NCBI GenBank assembly: GCA_008080765.1
Contig: SHMU01000006.1
Span: 1 to 47,102, forward strand
Direction of reading: 5' to 3'
DNA from: Promethearchaeota archaeon
GTDB lineage: Archaea > Asgardarchaeota > Lokiarchaeia > Sigyniarchaeales > SOKP01
Length of the DNA stretch: 47,102 bases
The notes under the pieces were generated by a model that saw nothing but the letters and a program-made list of their open reading frames with translations, searched no databases and was not told the origin of the DNA. How positions within the stretch are numbered: position 1 is the stretch's first letter; each line of letters begins with the position of its first letter. A program made the translations under genes and the position numbers. Of this stretch, positions 40,272 to 47,102 are shown piece after piece.

Positions 40272-41339
40272 ATGGAAAGAAAAGAAATTAATCATGAGGA
40301 TATAAGATTATTAGAATTATTAGAGATTGCTACTCAGAAAAAAGCCAAACAAATGTCAAGAATGTCTTCACGATTTTCTCTCACAAAGCATCACTTTGGT
40401 TTCTGTGTTTCTGATGGAGCTGTAACTGTTATATCATTCTATAATTTGAATCTAACATCCTTTCCGAGTCCAATTTTGGAATTTAAGAATCTCTCTCTCT
40501 TAGATTTAGAAGGAAATCCAAATGTTAAATTGCCTCCAGAATTATGCCATCTCAAATCACTTAAGGAATTACGATTAGCCTATAATAATTATGAGAATAT
40601 ACCATCTTTTTTTTCGAAATTCTCGTCTCTTGAGGTTTTAGATCTACATGGTAATAAATTATCTGAAATTCCTGCTCCTGTAAATAAATTAAATTCAATA
40701 AAATATTTATTCTTAAATAATAATTTAATAAATGATTTTGGTAACATTATACTTAATTGTTCAGCATTACAAGGTATATCTTTAAACCGTAATATGATTG
40801 CTCACTTTCCCCACTTATTATTAAAATGTATAAATTTAGAGTATCTTGATTTAGAATATAATAATATATCATCCATACCCTCTTCTATTAGCAGATTATC
40901 TTCTCTAGAAAGATTTTTACTCTCAGGAAATAATTTAAGATATTTGCCAGAAACTATTGGAGATTTAAGATTGCTTCAAATACTTACTGTAGGATCTAAT
41001 AGATTACATTCTCTCCCCTCTTCAATAGGGAACTTAACAAATTTAAAATACTTATCTGCACCTGCAAATATGCTAGAAACATTACCAGATACTATCGGGA
41101 ATTTACATAAATTAGATTCATTGATATTATCTAAAAATAATCTTAAAGAGTTGCCACCGAATCTAAATAAGCTTAGGGCGCTCTCATGTATAAATTTAGA
41201 TGGGAATCCAAACTTGAGATTAACATTGATACAAGAAAATTTCATAAAAGCGATTAAGAAGAATTATTGGCAGAAATGGTCTAAATCAGCAATTAAGAAA
41301 CTTAATAATATTCGGGATGATTTAGGCGAGTTTTCATAG
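40272..41339 (+). CDS. Leucine-rich repeat protein (about ten 23-aa LRRs), cytosolic
   Basis: 'LSSLERFLLSGNNLRYLPETIGDLRLLQILTVGSNRLHSLPSSIGNLTNLKYL...' ; no signal peptide. Confidence 0.95.
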   Translation: MERKEINHEDIRLLELLEIATQKKAKQMSRMSSRFSLTKHHFGFCVSDGAVTVISFYNLNLTSFPSPILEFKNLSLLDLEGNPNVKLPPELCHLKSLKELRLAYNNYENIPSFFSKFSSLEVLDLHGNKLSEIPAPVNKLNSIKYLFLNNNLINDFGNIILNCSALQGISLNRNMIAHFPHLLLKCINLEYLDLEYNNISSIPSSISRLSSLERFLLSGNNLRYLPETIGDLRLLQILTVGSNRLHSLPSSIGNLTNLKYLSAPANMLETLPDTIGNLHKLDSLILSKNNLKELPPNLNKLRALSCINLDGNPNLRLTLIQENFIKAIKKNYWQKWSKSAIKKLNNIRDDLGEFS

Positions 41340-41453
41340 TTAGATGAAAACTTGATTTGTTTTTCTTAAGATTTAAATAAAGTAAATATATATCTAATTT
41401 GCAAAATTAATATTATTATAACAAAAATAAAATATAATTGGGCTGTTTGGGTA

Positions 41454-41732
41454 ATGGTAGAAAATTGGGACGGAAAGAGTTGCTCAGAGTGCGGAGGAAC
41501 TACATTCAGGCTTGTCCATGATGAGTGGATGAAGAGGATCTTCTCCTGGATCAAAGATCAATTAAAGATGTGCGAATCTTGTGGTGCAAAGTTTCTGGTA
41601 TGCGAAAACTGTGGAAATTTATATACACGTGTACATCCAGCATTAGAACAGTGGGAAGTCTCTGAAGAATGTCCCTCCTGTGGACATGTAGACCCAGATG
41701 TAAAAGCGTGGGATGGTGTATCCGCGCGGTAA
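41454..41732 (+). CDS. Small zinc-ribbon protein with four CxxC knuckles
   Basis: 'CSECGG', 'CESCGAKF', 'CENCGNLY', 'CPSCGH' in 92 aa. Confidence 0.85.
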   Translation: MVENWDGKSCSECGGTTFRLVHDEWMKRIFSWIKDQLKMCESCGAKFLVCENCGNLYTRVHPALEQWEVSEECPSCGHVDPDVKAWDGVSAR

Positions 41733-41739
41733 TATTTAC

Positions 41740-41758
41740 ATTTTTTTTCTTATTTTTA
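41740..41758 (+). terminator. T-rich termination region after zinc-ribbon gene
   Basis: 'cattttttttcttattttta' just after the stop codon. Confidence 0.35.
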
Positions 41759-41835
41759 AAAAAGTTTATCTTAAAATTTGGAAATAATGATCTAAGTTTA
41801 TTTTTCCCTTACTAAAACAAAGACTTTTTCGTAGT

Positions 41836-41865
41836 TTCTCTCATACATGCACGAATGTAAGAGAA
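41836..41865. ncRNA. Candidate structured element (hairpin) in intergenic region
   Basis: TTCTCT-ca-TACAT-GCACGA-ATGTA-AGAGAA: 11 bp of pairing with a 2-nt bulge, flanked by the 9-bp direct repeat TTTCGTAGT (41827-41835 and 41876-41884). Confidence 0.3.
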
Positions 41866-41994
41866 GATTTAAAGGTTTCGTAGTAAAGTAGAAGCAGAAA
41901 AGTGCAAAAAAATACTCGGTACTGTTTAGGTGCTGGTAGTTCAAATCAGGAATATTAGTGTAACAATACATTAGAAATTTTTTATGAAGATGAG

Positions 41995-42177
41995 ATGTAT
42001 AATAATATTGAATTCCTCCCTCTAATTCTTGATTATTATAACTCTGAAATTAATGAACTCCCAACAACTTCAATCTCTTTTTTAGTAATTCTTTCAATTT
42101 GCATCCTATCATTATTATTATTCTTCATAAGAAAAAATCGTAAATTCACTATAGAGAAGGTTATAATAAAATATTAA
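41995..42177 (+). CDS. Possible small membrane protein (60 aa)
   Basis: One clear TM stretch 'TSISFLVILSICILSLLLFFI' followed by positive 'RKNRK'. Short and AT-rich, so uncertain. Confidence 0.35.
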   Translation: MYNNIEFLPLILDYYNSEINELPTTSISFLVILSICILSLLLFFIRKNRKFTIEKVIIKY

Positions 42178-42219
42178 GAATAGAAAAAAATAAAAAAACA
42201 AGAAAAAAAATTTAAGAAA

Positions 42220-45200
42220 TTAATTATATTTATGTTTTTTCTTCAACAGAGTTGTATATCCAATAACACCAAGCGGTAGGGCAATCAATGTAATTAATAG
42301 TATAAACAGAGACGAGTTTTTACTTGAGAATCCTAAATTTTCTCCGCTATTTGAAGGATTTTTGCTTGGCACAAAAAATGGAGAAAATGGTGAGAGCAAA
42401 GGAATATTATACATAAATTGTGAAATTCCGATACTACAATCTGTCAAGTTTATTCCATCATTAACATAAACCTCAACTCGATAATTACCAGAGATCCTAA
42501 GTTCGAAATTTCCTTTAAATTTTGTATAATCGGAAAACTCTTGCTTTTGCATAAGTATCGTTTCTAAAAACTCTCCATTGTGATAAATATTCGCGTATAC
42601 CGTTCCATCGTATAAAGGTCTATCTCCCAATGCAGAAGTTATAGACGCTGAAATCTCTATCTCTCGATTACTAGAAGTGCCCGAAATGGAAAAATCTGTA
42701 TTTAATTCATAACTCGTGCTAAATGAAATAGGATATTCTGCAACTTTATCTAAGTTCTCATACACGCATATATTTGCATAAATCATCGGAAAATTGTTCG
42801 ATTCTAAAGGTACGTGAGCATTATATTCGTAGCTTCCGTTAAACAAACGCTCGAAAGTATGAATTCCCAGTTGTTCACTTTCAATTTTAACCGTAGCATA
42901 GGATCCTAATTCTTCCAAGACAATATTGCATATTGATACTGAAATCTGATTTTCTCCTTCTAATAATATTTCAGGGCTCATATCTATTTCGTAGCGGTAC
43001 TCATCTTCAGTTGCCATTTCTGTTAGCCATCTCAGAACTTCAAAACTCATAGATATATGATTAGGAGTTAAGTATAATTTATTTTCCATTTCACTATATA
43101 TATTATGAATTAAAGTGTGCGTTTTATCCGTGTCAAATTGAATCTTGAGATTTAACAATTGGTCAATTTTATAGCAATAATAAATATTTTCGATATTTAT
43201 ATAATCCATAGTTTGAATAACAAAGTTCTCAATCTTTTGATCATTCAAATTGTATTCCTCAAGTATTTTCGATGTTTTAATTGCATAATATGTATTCTTA
43301 AGCACTATTTCAGATATTTCGGAATATTCAGGTTCATAATATTGTAAATCAACATATTCTAAAATATTTCTGAAAATATAGACATTAATAGCATTTAAAT
43401 CTATATTCGCATCGGAAAGCTCTCCCAATCCCAAATAATCCATAAGAAAATCAATAGTTTTTACTGCAAAATAGGTTTGCTCGAAGAAAACCATTTTTTC
43501 TTGATCATCAATAGGTCGTTCTGTCCAATATTCAAACGGTAAAAATGCTCCGAAGTAATTTGATTGTGGATCAAGTATCTGACAGTGTTCGATACTTTCT
43601 AATAATTTTGTAAGATTATTGGAAAACGCAAAATCGTCTAATTTAAAAAGCTTCTCTAAAGATAGCAAGGCTTCATAAGTAAACTTATGGTTAACCATAT
43701 AATCAATCTGCTCAATATAATCATGCATACCTATATTAAAAAATTCTACGGGAGGCACTCGGAAGAGTTCACAGGAATGTGAATCATCTATATATCCATA
43801 AAAGCCCTTGTATTCATTTCCCTGTAAATCATAATATGCTTCAGAAATGGATTCATACAGCTCATTTAACTGAAGATCGCTAATTCGCTCATATCTCCAG
43901 AAAGACTCTACAATGGCATAAATTTGCTCCAATTTTGTATATTCTCGTGAAATGATGCTATACCCATTCCCACTTTTGAATAAATCCATTGCATTAGCGA
44001 TATCCTGCGTATCTTCAGCACCTAAATCATTTAGCCTCGAACAACTCAATAAAGACCTAATAATTTGAAATGTATCGATCAATTCGTAAAAACCAAAAGT
44101 AGGGGAAGAATCCCAAATCCCCAAGCTATTTCTATTAGAAAGAAGAAATTCTAATACTGTTGCTTCATTTATACCAGAAAATTCCGTTAAAATAGATAAT
44201 TCTAAGCCAATAGCAGTCGCACTATAGAGAGAATAATTATTGTACGGAGCAAGTTCTACACATTCGAAATATCCCTCTGTATCATGATATGCATTATCTA
44301 AAAACGAATGGAATGCGTCCACATTAATAACCTCCCACATATCAAATATATCTAAGGTATTCAAAGCATAATAACTAGAAATCATATTGGGACCAAAAAT
44401 TCTCAGAGAATGATAATCTGGATCTTGGTCATTTTCAAAAGATCCGTAGAAATCAAGAATCGGATCAAGATTCTGAAGACTTTCGATGAAGGAGATAATT
44501 TGTGTCTTCTGTATGCTATAACTCATCCACGAATCCATTAATAGATTCAAGGTTTTAACCGCAAAGTATGTATTATCTAAAGTTGCCACATTAAAATATT
44601 GATGGAGAGACTCATTATATTGTTGCCCTATAAATCCGCCTTCTGTTGTATCAAAACAATCCCAAATAAAATCAATGAAATCTTGTATCTGAGGCTCGAT
44701 CAAGTCTAATTTCCCAATTAATTCTAAAGATAAGATTGCATAACAATTTACTTCCAATAATGAATTTAGGATAGAGAAATCTAGCTCGAAATCCGTATCA
44801 AGATATCTTTCAGCATAAGTATCAATAAATAATCCCATAGTATCATCGAAATAACTCATGATTATATCTGCCATTTCCTCAGGGTTAATAAGTGTTAATT
44901 GTTCTGTTACATTTAAAATTGAGAGTACATAATATACTCCTTGAAGAGAAGACTCATAATAAGACGGAAAATACCCATAGGTTGCATATTCATCCAGATA
45001 GTAAGCAAATAACTCATCTATTATATCGGAGGTTTGCGTTCCAATGTCTTGCACCGAAATTTTGATGACACAGCTCCTTTCATATCCTAATGTATCATTA
45101 ACATGAATTGTAAACCAATAGTCACCTACAAGAAGAACTGATGTATTAGTTATAATACCTTCATTATTGATTGTAAAACAACTTGTTCCTGTTAGCCAAT

Positions 45201-46491
45201 ACTGATCGATTCCCGAAGGATCAAATGCGTTCACATCATACATAAAGGAGTATCCAAATTTTATAAATTGATCTCTTGGCATTTGAACCCAAGTAGGAGG
45301 AGCGGAGTCTTCTCCAAAATATACAGATAATGTTTCATCATCATAGTTTGCGGTCACAATATCATTATATCCATCATTGTTGATATCCCCTACTCCTATA
45401 TCCTCCGGGGACTCACCTACTGATCGTATAATCTGAGGATTCCAATCCTGAATAGTGTCATTCCAAAGTAGAATTGAAATTGTATCATCCATGTTATTTG
45501 GAGTAACAATATCGTTTAATCCATCATCATTTACATCATCGAGCGCAACGCTTTTTGGATCATTGCCAACTTCACGAAAACAACACGGATTCCAGTCATC
45601 AAGTATAGTATTCCATGTCATAATGGATACTTGATCTTCAATTGCAATTATTATATCATTATACTCATCATTATTGGCATCTCCAATACATATTGATTCC
45701 GGTCCATTTCCCGTGGCTTTATCAATAGGCAAATTCCATTCTTGAGTTAGATCATTCCAAGTAAAGATAGAAATTGTAGAGAATAAAGAATTAACCACCA
45801 CAATTTCGTTAAGACCATCATTGTTCACATCCCCTACCTTAACATCTAAGGGACCACTTCCCACAGGGAGATCAATAGCTGGATTCCACCCTTGAGCTAC
45901 TTCATTCCAAACTGATACCGTAAGAGAATGAAGCATAAAATTAATGGTTACAATATCATTATACCCATCATTGTTGGCATCTCCAATTACAATAGTATCT
46001 GCCACCACACCCTCATGAGTTAGTGCGGGGTTCCATTCAGAGGAAGTTTCATTCCAACAAAAGATGTTGAGGTCACTCAAAAAATTTCCCACTACGATAT
46101 CATTATAATTATCGTTATTTACATCGCCCACGGCTCCGCAACATGGGAATAAGCCTCCGACCCCGTATAAAAGAGGATTCCAATCTTGAATAGAATCATT
46201 CCAAGTAACAAGCGTAAACGGAAAACTCAACGAGCTTATAACAAAAATATCATCTATATCATCATTATTTACATCTTCGATGATGACTTCGGAAGGACAT
46301 CCCCCTATTTCTATTACTTGTTGATTGCTCCATTCTCCAGAAGCTTCATAAAGAGTTGAAGAAAAGTTTTTTATCCCTTGATTTTTCAATTCTGTATTTT
46401 TTGTCGGCATATTAGACTCGGAAAATAAAATTGAAACACTTAGCACTGCTAATAATACCAAAAAAATTACTCTAATGTATCTATTATTCAT
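42220..46491 (-). CDS. Membrane-anchored surface protein: seven-bladed FG-GAP/VCBS-type propeller + cadherin/Ig-like domain + alpha/alpha-toroid repeats + Ig-like domains + TM
   Basis: Signal peptide 'YIRVIFLVLLAVLSVSILFS'; seven 'D[VAI]N[ND]DxxxDI' blades; 'SSYYALNTLDIF', 'NTYFAVKTLNLL', 'QTYFAVKTIDFL', 'NTYYAIKTSKIL' repeats; C-terminal 'LFILLITLIALPLGVIGYTTLLKKKHK'. Confidence 0.9.
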   Translation of the reverse strand: MNNRYIRVIFLVLLAVLSVSILFSESNMPTKNTELKNQGIKNFSSTLYEASGEWSNQQVIEIGGCPSEVIIEDVNNDDIDDIFVISSLSFPFTLVTWNDSIQDWNPLLYGVGGLFPCCGAVGDVNNDNYNDIVVGNFLSDLNIFCWNETSSEWNPALTHEGVVADTIVIGDANNDGYNDIVTINFMLHSLTVSVWNEVAQGWNPAIDLPVGSGPLDVKVGDVNNDGLNEIVVVNSLFSTISIFTWNDLTQEWNLPIDKATGNGPESICIGDANNDEYNDIIIAIEDQVSIMTWNTILDDWNPCCFREVGNDPKSVALDDVNDDGLNDIVTPNNMDDTISILLWNDTIQDWNPQIIRSVGESPEDIGVGDINNDGYNDIVTANYDDETLSVYFGEDSAPPTWVQMPRDQFIKFGYSFMYDVNAFDPSGIDQYWLTGTSCFTINNEGIITNTSVLLVGDYWFTIHVNDTLGYERSCVIKISVQDIGTQTSDIIDELFAYYLDEYATYGYFPSYYESSLQGVYYVLSILNVTEQLTLINPEEMADIIMSYFDDTMGLFIDTYAERYLDTDFELDFSILNSLLEVNCYAILSLELIGKLDLIEPQIQDFIDFIWDCFDTTEGGFIGQQYNESLHQYFNVATLDNTYFAVKTLNLLMDSWMSYSIQKTQIISFIESLQNLDPILDFYGSFENDQDPDYHSLRIFGPNMISSYYALNTLDIFDMWEVINVDAFHSFLDNAYHDTEGYFECVELAPYNNYSLYSATAIGLELSILTEFSGINEATVLEFLLSNRNSLGIWDSSPTFGFYELIDTFQIIRSLLSCSRLNDLGAEDTQDIANAMDLFKSGNGYSIISREYTKLEQIYAIVESFWRYERISDLQLNELYESISEAYYDLQGNEYKGFYGYIDDSHSCELFRVPPVEFFNIGMHDYIEQIDYMVNHKFTYEALLSLEKLFKLDDFAFSNNLTKLLESIEHCQILDPQSNYFGAFLPFEYWTERPIDDQEKMVFFEQTYFAVKTIDFLMDYLGLGELSDANIDLNAINVYIFRNILEYVDLQYYEPEYSEISEIVLKNTYYAIKTSKILEEYNLNDQKIENFVIQTMDYINIENIYYCYKIDQLLNLKIQFDTDKTHTLIHNIYSEMENKLYLTPNHISMSFEVLRWLTEMATEDEYRYEIDMSPEILLEGENQISVSICNIVLEELGSYATVKIESEQLGIHTFERLFNGSYEYNAHVPLESNNFPMIYANICVYENLDKVAEYPISFSTSYELNTDFSISGTSSNREIEISASITSALGDRPLYDGTVYANIYHNGEFLETILMQKQEFSDYTKFKGNFELRISGNYRVEVYVNDGINLTDCSIGISQFMYNIPLLSPFSPFFVPSKNPSNSGENLGFSSKNSSLFILLITLIALPLGVIGYTTLLKKKHKYN
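45361..46290 (-). repeat. Seven ~148-nt (about 49-aa) tandem repeats encoding propeller blades
   Basis: 'EDVNNDDIDDIFVI', 'GDVNNDNYNDIVVG', 'GDANNDGYNDIVTI', 'GDVNNDGLNEIVVV', 'GDANNDEYNDIIIA', 'DDVNDDGLNDIVTP', 'GDINNDGYNDIVTA' at regular spacing (~46250, 46100, 45955, 45805, 45655, 45510, 45361). Confidence 0.9.
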
Positions 46492-46537
46492 TTTGCAAAT
46501 GCTTTTTGATTGAATTAGAAGTGATTATCTTTTAGCC

Positions 46538-46547
46538 TATTTAAATA
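46538..46547 (-). promoter_or_regulatory. Candidate TATA-like box for the 1,423-aa surface protein gene
   Basis: TATTTAAATA ~47 nt upstream of the minus-strand start codon, consistent with a short leader. Confidence 0.4.
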
Positions 46548-47102
46548 AAAAAATAATTTTGAAGCATATTTGATGTAAATGATCTATAAACTTCTGAAGG
46601 GTTATTTTACTGACTATGAACTAAGGGATGGGGTTGATATTGATAATAATCACTAAATGAGATAACAAGAAGAAATTCTAAAGAGAATCTTCTTTAAATT
46701 TCTATAAGTTATTGATAGTAGAGTTTGAAGCATGAAAGACAGTAATTTCGTTTATTTTTATTCATTTAATAAATGATTATAGAAATTGATTAAAAATATA
46801 AAAAAATGTTTAGAGAGAAGAACTTAAAAATCCTAAAATACCTATAGTAAGATGTTATTTTTAAAAAAAAGGAGGGAAAAACAAATAAGGTTCCAATACA
46901 GAAAAAAAAAGGTTTGTCAGGCGATTTGCATTCTATATAGATGTGGGAACCTATTTGATTGTGTGCAAGATAATGACATTTTTATTGTTTATAAAAAAAG
47001 ACAGTATTTGAATTTTCTAATTTATAAAAGACTGTTGATAAAATATGAGAAGCTTTCCATATTAATTTTCGTATAGTAATCGCCTCAAACTAATGCAGTC
47101 TT

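Noticed and set aside
40976-41554. Antisense ORFs 40976..41245 and 41366..41554
   Set aside because: Antisense to the LRR and zinc-ribbon genes, which have clear motifs; translations carry no domain signature.
41880-41960. Possible tRNA (T-arm-like GGTAGTTCAAATC)
   Set aside because: I could not find a matching acceptor stem, anticodon arm or D-arm; noted only as part of the intergenic hairpin finding.
43159-43347. 62-aa plus-strand ORF inside the 1,423-aa gene
   Set aside because: Ile/Phe/Asn-rich antisense shadow of coding sequence.
46852-47076. 74-aa ORF at the window end
   Set aside because: Lys/Ile-rich AT-biased translation, no motif, near the edge; cannot be supported as a gene.
1-47102. 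CRISPR array, rRNA, transposase/IS or integrase
   Set aside because: No regularly spaced identical repeats, no rRNA-like sequence, and no transposase/integrase motif seen in any supplied ORF.

Overview
The window is AT-rich and archaeal in style: short intergenic gaps, some Shine-Dalgarno-like GAGG sites, TATA-like boxes and T-rich 3' ends. The protein repertoire suggests an Asgard/Lokiarchaeia-like genome, but that assignment is inference. About 73% of the window is one uninterrupted ORF (5723..40207, 11,494 aa, roughly 1.3 MDa). It begins with a signal peptide and continues as a very long string of adhesin-like beta modules: an Ig/CNA-like domain, LamG-like, Ig-like, propeller-like, DNRLRE-like, CBM-like, and at least two families of divergent short repeats not named in the ORF track. 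It then has DxDxDG calcium loops, a block of hydrophobic segments, a charged linker and an alpha-helical C-terminal region of about 1,090 aa with no recognised family. The overall order resembles polymorphic-toxin/contact-dependent surface proteins at an extreme scale. A previously unlisted 35-codon uORF (5613..5720) stops 2 nt before the giant ORF's ATG. Downstream are an LRR protein, a four-CxxC zinc-ribbon protein, and a 1,423-aa surface protein. The latter combines exactly seven FG-GAP/VCBS-type blades (integrin-alpha-like propeller), an alpha/alpha-toroid (prenyltransferase/squalene-cyclase-like) region and a C-terminal TM anchor. Upstream are a protein with a DUF4145-like RxxGNxxxH motif, a PIN-domain protein with a C-terminal beta domain, and a cytosolic protein with a HExxH...E zincin signature. 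I could run no searches or structure predictions, so family calls rest on motif recognition.
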